Positions 1-9,837 are shown, counted from the first letter of the stretch. The stretch: 64,000 nt of DNA from Hydrogenedens sp964549105 (GCA_964549105.1 CAZJTZ010000001.1:124001-188000), one strand, 5' to 3'. Numbers and translations are program-made. The notes: a model not told the origin generated them from the sequence alone.

Positions 1-714
1 TTTTTTGCCATCGTTTTGTAGAGATATGGAACAGGTTTCCGGAGCGGCTGAATTTTGAAATGCCCAAATGAGGTTGATTAAATTGATTTCTCCCGAAACA
101 GAATATTCTATTGTTAAATATTCTTTTTTGCCGATGGGTAAAGAAATGGGTTTTGCAAAAAAATATTTATTATTGTTATCGGCGATTTTCCATACCGAAA
201 TATCCCCGTCAGGAAATTGCCAGTCATATATATTTGTAAGTGGAGCGACACCGTTATCCCACGATTTTATAGATATACTTTTTATCTCAAATTCAAGGTT
301 ATCATATAAATCTAACCTTATCTTTCTAATTACTCCCTCTTTATGCCAAAAGGGAAAAACATATATATCTTGCCAATCACTTTTCTCTTCAATATTAAAG
401 AATGTAGATTTTTCATCTGATAATCCACCGTAAGGACCTTCTACTGTTCCTGTCCAAAATAATTGTCCTTTCCCGCCACAACTTGTTTTCATTATAATAT
501 GTATATATTGATAAGGAGAAGCAGGTATTTCTAATCCTTCGCATAAAAAAAATGGGTCAGAACCTTGTATCTTTCCACACAATCTGCCCTCTTCTACCTT
601 TACATTTAAAACTTGTTCGTTAGGTACCCACTTTTGCAGAATATTTGGATTATCAAAATTCCACTCAGGAAGTTGAGAATTTACAAAAATCATTAACAAA
701 AAAGACAATAGCAT
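1..714 (-). CDS. Secreted protein of unknown function, 3' part cut by window edge
   Basis: An open frame runs on the minus strand from ATG at 714 to the left edge with no stop, giving 238 residues of an incomplete protein. The first residues (MLLSFLLMIFVNSQLPEW) look like a short signal peptide, so the product is probably exported. The start is supported by GGAG at about 721-725, six bases upstream; the overlapping ATG at 718 is in another frame. The visible part is rich in Trp, Asp, Gly and beta-type sequence (for example LFWTGTVEGPYGGL and IYDWQFPDGDISVWKIA), resembling a beta-sandwich or carbohydrate-binding lectin fold, but I cannot assign a family. It is the last gene seen of a minus-strand run that starts with the large EF-hand protein to its right, from which a terminator hairpin separates it. 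Confidence 0.72.
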   Translation of the reverse strand, partial: MLLSFLLMIFVNSQLPEWNFDNPNILQKWVPNEQVLNVKVEEGRLCGKIQGSDPFFLCEGLEIPASPYQYIHIIMKTSCGGKGQLFWTGTVEGPYGGLSDEKSTFFNIEEKSDWQDIYVFPFWHKEGVIRKIRLDLYDNLEFEIKSISIKSWDNGVAPLTNIYDWQFPDGDISVWKIADNNNKYFFAKPISLPIGKKEYLTIEYSVSGEINLINLIWAFQNSAAPETCSISLQNDGKK

Positions 715-819
715 ACATGTCTCCACAAAAATAGAATTTTTATCTATAGTTTAATTAGGTTATTAACAAATTACCTGACCGAACCGACCAAATTTGAATA
801 AAATTATAACATAATAAAA

Positions 820-856
820 TATATCCGCCGAAATTCTAATAATTTCAGCGGATATA
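820..856 (-). terminator. Rho-independent terminator of the large EF-hand/EG-repeat gene
   Basis: Positions 820-835 and 841-856 form a 16-pair stem with one mismatch and a 5-base loop. On the minus strand it lies 25 bases past the stop at 881 and is followed by a T-rich run (TTTTATTATG). The position and tail fit a terminator for the upstream minus-strand gene. Confidence 0.7.
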
Positions 857-880
857 AAGCTATCATTTTTTGATTTGTTT

Positions 881-3800
881 CTAATTTAGACCTGCGCAGA
901 AATGATCTTCCTCGTCAGGGCAAAATCTATAGCCACCTATATTAAAAAATTGTATCGATCTTAAAAGTTCTCTAAGGTCAACACGCCAATCCTGTGGGTT
1001 GTAATCACTCGTGTGAGGTAGACAATTTCTTAGATTTGTATCTGTCCCTGGAGCAAATCCATCTTCGGTAGAACTATCACAATGGTATCCAAAGGAATTA
1101 AATAACTGAATTACACGGAGCAATTCTCCCAAGTCAAATTTCCAGTCATGATTGGTATCTGCTGAGTGCATTCCCTCTGGAATTTCACCTTCATTTACAC
1201 CTTCAGGAGTGCCTTCAACTACGCCTTCGGAAATACCTTCAAGCGTTCCTTCGACTACACCTTCTGGAGTCCCTTCAAGGCTGCCTTCAACCACTCCTTC
1301 GGGTGTGCCTTCTGGGGTCCCTTCAACTATTCCTTCGGGAGTCCCTTCAAGGCTGCCTTCAACTACGCCTTCGGGTGTACCATCAGGAGTTCCTTCGACT
1401 ATGCCCTCTGGAGTTCCCTCAGGGATGCCTTCAATAACACCTTCCTGTGTTCCTTCGGGAGTCCCTTCAAGGCTACCTTCAACCACTCCTTCGGGGGTGC
1501 CTTCGGGGGTACCTTCAACTATTCCTTCGGGAGTCCCTTCAAGGCTGCCTTCAACCACTCCTTCGGGTGTGCCTTCAGGGATACCTTCGACTACACCTTC
1601 TATAACACCTTCAACAGAACCTTCACCTTCAATAGATGGAAGGAAATCTTCACAATCAAGGACGCCATTTAAATTCTTATCTACTGCATTCAGTTGGTCT
1701 GCTGTAATATTTGAATTTAAACCATGTAATTCGTCTAATGTAAGGATATTATCATTGTTTGAATCTAAACCCGGCAATAGATTAAATATTGACTGAACTT
1801 TTACAAATTCATCCAGAGATAGTTGATTATCCTTATTAGAATCTACCAAAAGCCATAATGGAGCAATAATAATATCACTCCAACCTGTTATAGACTTTAG
1901 TTCACTTTTAGAAATCATACCATTATTATCCGTATCTCCAAACATAATCAGGATAGCGTAATAGTGGGTTATATCATCAATATCACAAGAAATAGGCTCA
2001 CCCTCTACCACTCCTTCAGGGGTTCCTTCAAATACACCTTCCCCTTCCACTATGCCTTCAGGAGTGCCTTCAGGAATACCTTCAATAACACCTTCGGGTG
2101 TCCCTTCGGGAATGCCTTCAACTACGCCTTCGGGTATGCCTTCAGGAATACCTTCGGGGATTCCCTCAATAGTGCCTTCACCTTCCTGGAAGTAAGGTTC
2201 AAAATCATAACAATCTAATAAGCCATTTTGATTAAGGTCAACAGCATTTAATTGCTCTTGTGTTATTGAAGAATTTAATCCTTGTAATTCACTTAAAGTT
2301 AATATATCATCATTATCAGAATCTATATTAACTAACAAATCATATATCCACTGGACAGAAGAAAATTCATCAAGACTTAACTGATTGTCTCCATTAGAAT
2401 CAACCAGTCCCCATAGAGTCAGAACTGTATCACTCAATCCTGTAATAGCCTTAAATTCTTCCTTAGATAACAGCCCATCGCCATCTATATCGCCAAACAT
2501 TATCAACACATAATAATAATGTGCATAATCACTAATATCGCAGGGTGTTTCCCCTTCGTAAGTCCCTGGACAGGGAGGGCAACCACCACCATTAGTAGTT
2601 TGGTTTATATCAAGAGCAGCAAGGACAAAAGCATCATAGTTCTGCGGGTCGGTTACTATTGCGTTATATTCACCCAGATTACAGACTTCATCAAAATCTG
2701 GGTCGCCATTGGAAGCAAGGTATTGACCTGCTGTGAGGTCATATTCATCAAGAGTCAATGTTCTACCAATAATCTTTAGCAATTGATTAATGACACCTAC
2801 TATGCTATCAATGAAAGATTGTTCACCTGTCGTTAGAACACCTGCTAAAACATTAATAAAAGTGTCACTCGAAAATACATAACCAATAAGCGGTATGGAC
2901 TGCCATTTATTTTGTGCCACTACACGATTATTCATATACGCATTCCGAACGCAGCAGAACATGGGTTGTTCTGGATGTGCAAGAATATAGTCTAATAATC
3001 TTGCCTGTGCCACATCGGCTAATCCATTGCCATCTAAATCTACTGTATCCGGATTCACTCCGAGGAAAGAAGCCAGATTGTAAAGACCACGAAGTGCAGT
3101 CTCAAACCCCGAACTTACAGGCGTTGAAGAACAGGTTTGCCAGCACCAATCTGCATAGCACGAATCAGGAACAGGTCCGCGAATATCCACACAATCTAAA
3201 TATCCATTATCGTCAATATCAAACTCGTCAAATGTTGCCTGTGTGATTTTACTACTTAATTGCTGAATTTCTGATAGCGTAACCTGATTATTTCCATCTT
3301 TATCCAAATCCGCAGGAAGCAAACTACCTAAACGATAACTACCAGCAAATTCATCGAAAGAGAGATAGCCGTCGCCATCTTTGTCAATCAACCGCCAGCC
3401 TAAATCTAACAAAAAACCAGTTACAAACGCTTTTAACTCACTTTTTGATAATTTTCCATCCTTATCCGTATCACCAAACATCATTAATAAAGCATAATAG
3501 TTTTCATCGGAACGCATATCACAGGGAGGTGGTCCGACACTGCCCTCTTCTTCTCCTTCGACAGTTCCTTCTGTGCCACAAGAAGGACACCCACCATAGT
3601 ATTCCGTTACACCTGAATTAGTTGCTGCATTGACAAAAGCATCAAAATCTGCGGGCGTATTAATCACCCATGCCTTATATTCTCCAATATTACAAATCCC
3701 ATCTAAATCGGCATCACCATTAGCATTCAAATACACAATATTTGAACCATCCAGTTCTAACAAGGATAAATCAGGCAAATTAGGGATAATCCAGCCTAAT

Positions 3801-4303
3801 GCTGTGATAACAGTATTAATAATCCCTGTGTTTCCCATCGTTGATAATGCAGCAAAGAAGGTCTTCATTCCTTCCAGGTTTGGTGGTGAACCTAAATAAG
3901 AGGGCCAGCCAGCATTAATAGCCAATGCTAATGCTTCAACCTTTACACGATTTGCTACATAAGCCCAGTAAATACATGTCTGAGTAGGAATCCCATAAAT
4001 ACCGGGGATAGATGGTGTGCTCATAATCGTATCGAATAGTCGAGCCTGTGCTGTATCCTTCATCCCATCAAAATCCAAATCTAAATTGTCAGGATTTCCT
4101 CCAATAAACGGAATTTTTGCATACATTTCTCTTATGGATGTCTCAAAACTCTCTGTATACAGAGGACCTGGAATGATATTGTTACATGAAGGAATATTAC
4201 AATAATCCACTTCTGTTTGAGCGTAAGATGAATAAAAACTAATAAAAGATATACATAATAGGATGTAAAGATATCTTTTACTGACATATTTCCTATTTTT
4301 CAT
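881..4303 (-). CDS. Large secreted modular protein: EF-hands, EG-rich linkers, C-terminal dockerin-like pair
   Basis: This 1140-residue protein has a signal peptide (residues 1-28, ending SSYAQ) and good AGGAG spacing before the ATG. It contains two copies of a ~190-residue module (about 52-240 and 398-575) with the pattern LDxDGxxDxxQARLLD near the start and GDxDxDxxCNxGEY near the end. Three blocks of four EF-hand-like loops follow at about 275-371, 603-699 and 786-883, with motifs such as DKDGDGYLSFDEF. Two EG-rich linkers sit at about 706-766 and 889-1046. The C-terminal ~93 residues hold two dockerin-like halves (FDLGELLRVIQLFN and VDLRELLRSIQFFN). I infer a calcium-binding extracellular or cell-surface protein. 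No catalytic domain is visible. Related modules recur in the genes at 27.2-32.4 kb. Confidence 0.85.
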   Translation of the reverse strand: MKNRKYVSKRYLYILLCISFISFYSSYAQTEVDYCNIPSCNNIIPGPLYTESFETSIREMYAKIPFIGGNPDNLDLDFDGMKDTAQARLFDTIMSTPSIPGIYGIPTQTCIYWAYVANRVKVEALALAINAGWPSYLGSPPNLEGMKTFFAALSTMGNTGIINTVITALGWIIPNLPDLSLLELDGSNIVYLNANGDADLDGICNIGEYKAWVINTPADFDAFVNAATNSGVTEYYGGCPSCGTEGTVEGEEEGSVGPPPCDMRSDENYYALLMMFGDTDKDGKLSKSELKAFVTGFLLDLGWRLIDKDGDGYLSFDEFAGSYRLGSLLPADLDKDGNNQVTLSEIQQLSSKITQATFDEFDIDDNGYLDCVDIRGPVPDSCYADWCWQTCSSTPVSSGFETALRGLYNLASFLGVNPDTVDLDGNGLADVAQARLLDYILAHPEQPMFCCVRNAYMNNRVVAQNKWQSIPLIGYVFSSDTFINVLAGVLTTGEQSFIDSIVGVINQLLKIIGRTLTLDEYDLTAGQYLASNGDPDFDEVCNLGEYNAIVTDPQNYDAFVLAALDINQTTNGGGCPPCPGTYEGETPCDISDYAHYYYVLIMFGDIDGDGLLSKEEFKAITGLSDTVLTLWGLVDSNGDNQLSLDEFSSVQWIYDLLVNIDSDNDDILTLSELQGLNSSITQEQLNAVDLNQNGLLDCYDFEPYFQEGEGTIEGIPEGIPEGIPEGVVEGIPEGTPEGVIEGIPEGTPEGIVEGEGVFEGTPEGVVEGEPISCDIDDITHYYAILIMFGDTDNNGMISKSELKSITGWSDIIIAPLWLLVDSNKDNQLSLDEFVKVQSIFNLLPGLDSNNDNILTLDELHGLNSNITADQLNAVDKNLNGVLDCEDFLPSIEGEGSVEGVIEGVVEGIPEGTPEGVVEGSLEGTPEGIVEGTPEGTPEGVVEGSLEGTPEGTQEGVIEGIPEGTPEGIVEGTPDGTPEGVVEGSLEGTPEGIVEGTPEGTPEGVVEGSLEGTPEGVVEGTLEGISEGVVEGTPEGVNEGEIPEGMHSADTNHDWKFDLGELLRVIQLFNSFGYHCDSSTEDGFAPGTDTNLRNCLPHTSDYNPQDWRVDLRELLRSIQFFNIGGYRFCPDEEDHFCAGLN
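1165..1632 (-). repeat. Tandem coding repeat, EG-rich linker 2 (VEGTPEGTPEG type)
   Basis: This low-complexity 12/24-bp periodic repeat encodes about 155 residues of alternating (V/I)EG and (T/S/I)PEG or SLEG units inside the large EF-hand protein. The glycine/glutamate/proline composition suggests a flexible, acidic, extended linker. The same periodicity creates long open frames on the plus strand that do not look like genes. Confidence 0.85.
2005..2190 (-). repeat. Tandem coding repeat, EG-rich linker 1 (IPEG type)
   Basis: A shorter version of the same repeat, encoding EGTIEGIPEGIPEG-like units at about residues 706-766 of the secreted EF-hand protein. It joins the second and third EF-hand blocks. 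Confidence 0.8.
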
Positions 4304-4390
4304 TTTTTGTTCTCCTTATTTTCCTAATAATTATCTTACCATAAAAATCTAATATTGTGAAAGAAAACGAATCAAGTCTGGAAAATAGGG

Positions 4391-4846
4391 TTAACAACGA
4401 AGGGGTAGGATATTAAAGGTAGGAATCAGAAATTTTTCTTTTGATTCTATCAAGTTATGGTAATCAATAACTGAAGGTTCATCTTCCTGTTTATCATTTA
4501 GTTGTAATATTTCTATTTTTTTGTTATCAAAAGATTTAGACCCCAATAAAATCTTATCTCTCAATATATTGATACAGAAGTAATTGTTTTTTATCATTCC
4601 AGACTTTGGCAACTTGCTATTGTTATTTTTAATCATATCTGCAATGATACATAAATCACGGACATCAACGATAGAATCCCCATTCATATCATTTATCTCA
4701 GAAACATCAGGTTGATTTGTATCAGAGAGAATAGAAAATAAGGTGCGCTGCCACACTACTATGTTAGTGCTATTGACCGACCCTACTATTGTTGCCGGAT
4801 ACACTATCACACCTACAGCACTAAGAAGACATATATAAAACCTCAT
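4391..4846 (-). CDS. Small secreted protein with one dockerin-like half repeat
   Basis: A 151-residue protein with an N-terminal hydrophobic signal (MRFYICLLSAVGVIVYPATIVGS). A single dockerin type-I-like loop-helix is visible at about residues 52-71 (DMNGDSIVDVRDLCIIADMI), with Asp/Asn calcium-ligand spacing; the second half expected in a full dockerin is not seen. The C-terminal 70 residues are hydrophilic and unrecognised. The start has GAGGA nine bases upstream. It lies 87 bases upstream of the large EF-hand gene in the same orientation, so the two may be co-transcribed. Function is unknown; an accessory surface or binding protein is an inference. Confidence 0.68.
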   Translation of the reverse strand: MRFYICLLSAVGVIVYPATIVGSVNSTNIVVWQRTLFSILSDTNQPDVSEINDMNGDSIVDVRDLCIIADMIKNNNSKLPKSGMIKNNYFCINILRDKILLGSKSFDNKKIEILQLNDKQEDEPSVIDYHNLIESKEKFLIPTFNILPLRC

Positions 4847-5155
4847 AACATCATTTCCTCAAGTTATAATATAATAACATATTTTTAATCAAATTCAATA
4901 CCCACTTTTAAAAATTTTTTGATAAAATATTTTTTTATTTTATCACCCTGTTCTTTTATACTTTTTACTCATCTCTCCTATTGATGTCCATTTATTAAAC
5001 ATATAATCTGTTTAAAAACATTCTCCTGATTAGGACTATAGTGCCCTTTATTTTTTAGCAATCAACAGTGATAAAATATCTCTAATTTAATGACTATTTT
5101 GTTTAATGGGACAAATATGTTATCGTTATAAAGAGAAACTTATGGGATTTTTTTA
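4847..5155. other. AT-rich intergenic region between divergent genes
   Basis: 309 bases with no gene. An AT-only inverted repeat lies at 4921-4929/4936-4944 (GATAAAATA and its complement). A weak sigma-70-like pair, TTGATG at 4981-4986 and TATAAT at 5002-5007 (15-base spacer), could serve rpoN. Nothing else is recognised. Confidence 0.35.
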
Positions 5156-6640
5156 ATGAAGTTAGAAGCGAAACAATTTTTACAACAAAGGCAAGAACTA
5201 CAATTATCTCTTTTTCAAACACAGGCATTACAAATTTTACAAATGCCCACTTTTGAATTAGCAAAGCATATTCAACAGGAGGCAGAGGCAAATCCTGCTA
5301 TTGAGTTGGTCTATCCTTCCTCAGAAGAAAAAAAGGATACTACGGAGCAAGAAGACACTGAAGAGTCGTCAATAGAAACAATAAATAAAAATATTTTAGA
5401 TTCAGTTTACGAAGAGAACTCTTCCAATTTTGAGGAAACTGAAGGAGAGATAGAAGAGAAAGAAGAAAATATTGATAATTACAGAGATGAGCACTTTACG
5501 GATTTAAGTCGTAATCCTGATATAGACGAATGGATAGAAGATAATTTTAGTAGTATTAGATACCGAGAAACATTAAGAAGCCATTTAATCACACAATTAC
5601 ATATTGAATTTGATGACCTTAAAGAGATAGAAATTGGTGAAAGTATAGTTGCAAGTATAGATAATCGAGGGTATTTTGTAGGAAACCTTAGTGAAATTGC
5701 AAAAGAGTTCAATACCTCATCCCAAGAAGTTGAACAAATCCTAAAAAAAATACAAAGTTTTGACCCACCGGGTATTGGTGCAAGAAGTTTAAAAGAATGT
5801 TTGCTGATACAACTCGAAAGGCTATATCCGAATAACGCACTTCTGCGAAAATTAATAGACCAATACCAAGAAGAGTTAGTTCGACGACAAATTCCTAAAA
5901 TTGCAAAGGGCTTAAATATTAAACCTCATGAAGTAGAGGAATTGATTAAAATTCTTAAATCCTTAAATCCTTATCCTGGATACTTGTTTGAAGCAGAGCC
6001 CGAATATATTGTTCCGGATGTTATAGTAAGAATTACTGAAGATGATAAATTATCTATTGAATTAGTAAACAACTACTTGCCAGAGATAGTGATTGTAGAA
6101 GCCGTGCCCAAAGACCAATCAAAGCGTCTTCCCAAAGAAGAAAAAGCACAAATAAGAAAATTCAAAGAATCAGCTATTCGCCTTAAGAGATGTGTAGATT
6201 TGCGAAACACAACATTGTATAAGGTTGCAAAAGAAATTGTATTAATGCAAGAAGAATTTATGAGAAAGGGAACTCAATATTTGAGACCCCTTACTTATAA
6301 AGATATTGCGGAACGGTTACAAATCCATGAATCAACTATTTCTCGTTGTATTGCGGGGAAATATATGCAAACACCGCAAGGGCTTTTTGAATTTCGGTAT
6401 TTTTTTTCAGGTGGACTAAAAGCGGAAAAGGGTGAAAAAGAATTATCTTCCCGCACAGTAAAAGAAATCATCAAAAAGATTCTTGAGAAAGAAGATAAAA
6501 CGAAACCTCTTAGTGACCAGCAAATTTCTGAATTAATCCAAAAACAAGAGGGGATAAAAATCGCCCGAAGAACCGTCTCTAAATATCGAGAAGAGTTAAA
6601 TATTCCTAACGCTTTTGAACGAAAAAGTTATTCAAAGTAA
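5156..6640 (+). CDS. rpoN: RNA polymerase sigma-54 factor RpoN
   Basis: A 494-residue sigma-54, the usual family length. Region I (residues 1-50) is Gln/Leu-rich (LSLFQTQALQILQMPTFELA), the part contacted by activators. It is followed by an acidic region II (about 60-120) and the core-binding domain (about 125-310). A helix-turn-helix lies near 390-410 (IAERLQIHESTISRCIAGKY), and the diagnostic RpoN box ARRTVSKYRE sits near 470-479. It directs core RNA polymerase to -24/-12 promoters and needs AAA+ activators; one such activator is encoded at 55.7-57.3 kb. The gene stands alone, converging on the beta-galactosidase gene with 11 bases between stops. The usual neighbours lptB, hpf and ptsN are absent. 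Confidence 0.97.
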   Translation: MKLEAKQFLQQRQELQLSLFQTQALQILQMPTFELAKHIQQEAEANPAIELVYPSSEEKKDTTEQEDTEESSIETINKNILDSVYEENSSNFEETEGEIEEKEENIDNYRDEHFTDLSRNPDIDEWIEDNFSSIRYRETLRSHLITQLHIEFDDLKEIEIGESIVASIDNRGYFVGNLSEIAKEFNTSSQEVEQILKKIQSFDPPGIGARSLKECLLIQLERLYPNNALLRKLIDQYQEELVRRQIPKIAKGLNIKPHEVEELIKILKSLNPYPGYLFEAEPEYIVPDVIVRITEDDKLSIELVNNYLPEIVIVEAVPKDQSKRLPKEEKAQIRKFKESAIRLKRCVDLRNTTLYKVAKEIVLMQEEFMRKGTQYLRPLTYKDIAERLQIHESTISRCIAGKYMQTPQGLFEFRYFFSGGLKAEKGEKELSSRTVKEIIKKILEKEDKTKPLSDQQISELIQKQEGIKIARRTVSKYREELNIPNAFERKSYSK

Positions 6641-6651
6641 AAAATAACAAA

Positions 6652-9600
6652 TCAAAAATCACCTCGCTTATATTTCCTATATACCTCTCGAAAGTGGGAT
6701 TTGGTCCCAGATTTTATAGGGACAATTACAAATTGATATTGGTATCTTTGGGGTTTAATTAAATACTCTTCATGGGGTAATGCTCCCCAACTGTCATCTC
6801 CACCCACACCCATTTGCATATAATCAATATTTAGTGTCCAATTCTCTCTCTCAGGAAGTTCATAGTCATGCAGGCTGTTTTCGATATCCTCCATTGAACA
6901 ATGCCAGACACTAAATGCCATTGGTTGCAATCCCACTATCATAAAACCATTATCTTTCTCATCAAGCAAGGAGAACCATCGGACATCTGTCCGATTCCCA
7001 TTCTCCTGTGGACGAACATAATGATGGAACACATCTTTTAAGGGTAAGGTATATTCCCGGATAGCGGCTCCCGTTTTCCTATCGCAGTAATTTTCCTGCG
7101 GTCCACGACCATACCCTATAACAGTAGAAAGTTCTCTGGAAACATTTGTTTGCAGACCAATTCTTGGAATCTCTGGCAATTCTGAACTGTTCGGCACAAA
7201 CTCGTAATTTACAAGGATTTTCCCCTTATCATCAACAATGTACTGAATTGACACATTCGACTTTGTTTCTGGTAATTCATGACTGAACTTAACTTCAATC
7301 CTGTAATCATTGCGTTTATTAATATTTCTAAATGTTAGAGAACGCTCATAAGTAGATTTTCTCCATGCTTCAAGCCTCCATGGCATATTATTACCACGGT
7401 CGTTATCGGTAGGGGGTCTCCAGAAATTAGGCACTAACGGAGCCGTAATCAAAGACTTTCCAAACACAGAATAAGAATTTAACAGTCCATTGGCCCAATC
7501 AAATATCAATTCAAAATTCTCATTTTTAAGGGTTAACATATCCTCCTTCTTAACAATTTGAATAGGGCTTTTTTTATCCTGTTCTTCTTTGTCATCCCCT
7601 TTTTTGAGGGAATTATTACCTACCCATGGCAAATCCAATTGTTCCCACGCAACAATATATCCTGCCTCTGCCCACTGCGTAGACTCTTTTAATTGAAATT
7701 CCAGAGTTAAACGGTATTCCGATTCCGAGGCTACATCCACCTTTTGAAAAGGCATTGTAACTTCACATTCCGATTGTGGAGGAATAGAAAGAGATGGCAA
7801 TTTCCCTTCCTGAATAGGCACTCCATCTTCTTCAATTGACCAATGCCAGTCAAATTTTTCCAGATTGAGAAAGGCATACTGATTAATAACCTTTACCTTA
7901 CCTTCATGCAAATCAACAGGCTTGACCTTTATATATTGATAAACCTTTTTGACTTCATACAAACCCGGATTCGGTTTTCGGTCAGGTAGAGTTATCCCAT
8001 TACAACAGAAATTTCCATCATTTGGTTTATCTCCAAAATCACCGCCATACGCCCAGAAAAATTGTCTACCCGTCTTTTTCGCCATATCCTCAGGTAAAGG
8101 TCTTTTAATCCCCTGGTCCGAAAAATCCCAGATACAACCGCCAATAAGTGATTTATGTGCTTCAATTACATCCCAATAATCCTGCAAATTACCTGTGCTA
8201 TTTCCCATAGAATGGTCATATTCGCACAAAAAGAAAGGTGTGTCAGGATTATGGTCTACAAACTTGAGCATGTCCCAGAGTGGGGTATACATTTCACTAT
8301 GGACATCCGCAACTTCATTCATTCGCTCATAATGAATTGGGCGCGATGAATCTAATTTTCTTACCGTTTCTGCACACTTTTCAAAATTACAACCACTACC
8401 GGCTTCATTTCCCAATGACCAGCAGATAATACAGGGATGATTTTTATCCCTTTGCACCATAGATTCGACCCTTGCTACATGGGCTTTTTCCCATTCTGGC
8501 TTATTACCCAGTGTCCGTTCCAGTTCATACCCCATCCCATGCGATTCGATATTCGCTTCATCAATGATATAAATCCCCCATTCATCACAGAGGTCATACC
8601 ATATAGGCTGGTCAGGGTAATGAGATGTCCGAACCGTGTTTATATTGTTCCTTTTCAATATTTTCAAATCCTCAATCATCTGTTCACGAGTCAAAACATG
8701 TAAAGATTCAGCACATATCTCGTGGCGATTTACACCTTTGAGTTTGACTTCTCTACCATTAATAAAAAGAGCACCATCTTGCAACTTAACTTCCCGAATT
8801 CCAAATCTCTGAGGATAGACATCAACAGTTTTTTCACTTTCTGACAGGGTTATATATGCTTGATATAAATAAGGTGTCTCCGCTGACCACAAATCTGGGT
8901 TTTGAATCTCCTTTTGCCAACTGAAATAAATTTCGTTTACATCTCCACAATCATTAACTTTTACTTTTTCTAACTTATCTGCAAAAAGTTCCTTACCCAT
9001 AGAGTCCTTTAACTTAATTGAACATGCTACTTTATCAATTTTCTGTTTCGGCGTAGTGACTTTGACATCACACATAACAATCGCTTTTTGATAGTTCTCC
9101 GATAACTTGCTCTGAATAAAATAATCCTCAACATACACATCCGGTAGCGCATACAGAAATACATCCCGATAAATTCCGCTTACTCTCCATTTGTCCTGGT
9201 CTTCCAGATAACTTCCATCACAATATCTATAAACCTGAACTGCAAGAAGATTTTGTTTATCTTTTACAAAAGGGGTAATATCAAATTCAGCAGGTGTCAT
9301 GCTATCTTCACTATATCCCACAAAATTTCCATTCACCCAGACATACATTGCACTCATAACACCATCAAAAACGAGACGGATTTTTCTGCCTGCCCATTCT
9401 TCTGGAATATAAAACAATTTTCTGTAAGATGACACAGGATTGTCATCATGTGGAATAAATGGAGGATTGATAGGCCAGAAGGGATACTGAATATTCGTAT
9501 ATATCGGCTTTCCATAGCCCAACAATTCAGGATGCGAAGGCACAGGGATATCTATCCAACTGGAATCATCAAAATTAGGTTGATAAAAATCCTTAGGTTT

Positions 9601-9837
9601 TTGGTCTGGAACAGGGACCCAATAAAACTTCCAATTCCCGGTAAGTGTTTTATAATAAGGCGACTTTGTCCTATCGTTGGTAGTTATCCCCTCTGAAGGG
9701 AAGGGCATAAAGGTACAATGAGGAGGCAATTTATTAATACCAATTATATTTGGGTCTTCCCATTCTTCCGCTCCAGATTTAGAAGCCATACCCAACATGA
9801 CTACAGAACATAACATTAAAATTATAATTTCAAGCAT
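6652..9837 (-). CDS. lacZ: Secreted GH2 beta-galactosidase (LacZ type)
   Basis: A 1061-residue glycoside hydrolase family 2 enzyme with the long LacZ architecture: sugar-binding jelly roll (about 50-225), immunoglobulin-like domain (230-345), TIM barrel (350-650), DUF4981-like domain (about 665-750) and C-terminal beta-sandwich (about 795-1055). The acid/base is Glu478 in SLGNEAGSG and the nucleophile Glu539 in FFLCEYDHSMGNS. The conserved GVNRHE and TSHYP motifs are also present. It hydrolyses terminal beta-galactosides. Unlike E. coli LacZ it begins with a hydrophobic signal peptide (to about residue 24), so it probably acts in the periplasm or outside. The start is supported by AAGAAGGG upstream. 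No sugar transporter or regulator is adjacent. Confidence 0.93.
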   Translation of the reverse strand: MLEIIILMLCSVVMLGMASKSGAEEWEDPNIIGINKLPPHCTFMPFPSEGITTNDRTKSPYYKTLTGNWKFYWVPVPDQKPKDFYQPNFDDSSWIDIPVPSHPELLGYGKPIYTNIQYPFWPINPPFIPHDDNPVSSYRKLFYIPEEWAGRKIRLVFDGVMSAMYVWVNGNFVGYSEDSMTPAEFDITPFVKDKQNLLAVQVYRYCDGSYLEDQDKWRVSGIYRDVFLYALPDVYVEDYFIQSKLSENYQKAIVMCDVKVTTPKQKIDKVACSIKLKDSMGKELFADKLEKVKVNDCGDVNEIYFSWQKEIQNPDLWSAETPYLYQAYITLSESEKTVDVYPQRFGIREVKLQDGALFINGREVKLKGVNRHEICAESLHVLTREQMIEDLKILKRNNINTVRTSHYPDQPIWYDLCDEWGIYIIDEANIESHGMGYELERTLGNKPEWEKAHVARVESMVQRDKNHPCIICWSLGNEAGSGCNFEKCAETVRKLDSSRPIHYERMNEVADVHSEMYTPLWDMLKFVDHNPDTPFFLCEYDHSMGNSTGNLQDYWDVIEAHKSLIGGCIWDFSDQGIKRPLPEDMAKKTGRQFFWAYGGDFGDKPNDGNFCCNGITLPDRKPNPGLYEVKKVYQYIKVKPVDLHEGKVKVINQYAFLNLEKFDWHWSIEEDGVPIQEGKLPSLSIPPQSECEVTMPFQKVDVASESEYRLTLEFQLKESTQWAEAGYIVAWEQLDLPWVGNNSLKKGDDKEEQDKKSPIQIVKKEDMLTLKNENFELIFDWANGLLNSYSVFGKSLITAPLVPNFWRPPTDNDRGNNMPWRLEAWRKSTYERSLTFRNINKRNDYRIEVKFSHELPETKSNVSIQYIVDDKGKILVNYEFVPNSSELPEIPRIGLQTNVSRELSTVIGYGRGPQENYCDRKTGAAIREYTLPLKDVFHHYVRPQENGNRTDVRWFSLLDEKDNGFMIVGLQPMAFSVWHCSMEDIENSLHDYELPERENWTLNIDYMQMGVGGDDSWGALPHEEYLIKPQRYQYQFVIVPIKSGTKSHFREVYRKYKRGDF

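Noticed and set aside
68..433. Plus-strand open frame near the left edge
   Set aside because: It is antisense to the clear minus-strand secreted-protein frame with signal peptide and ribosome site; it has no ribosome site or recognisable sequence.
1165..1632. CRISPR-like periodicity
   Set aside because: The repeats are contiguous, coding, and have no unique spacers or cas genes.
1152..1796. Long plus-strand frames rich in Pro, Ser and Gly across the EG-rich repeats
   Set aside because: They arise because the periodic repeat is open in several frames; the minus-strand frame has the signal peptide, EF-hands and dockerin-like end. The same applies at about 31400-31790.
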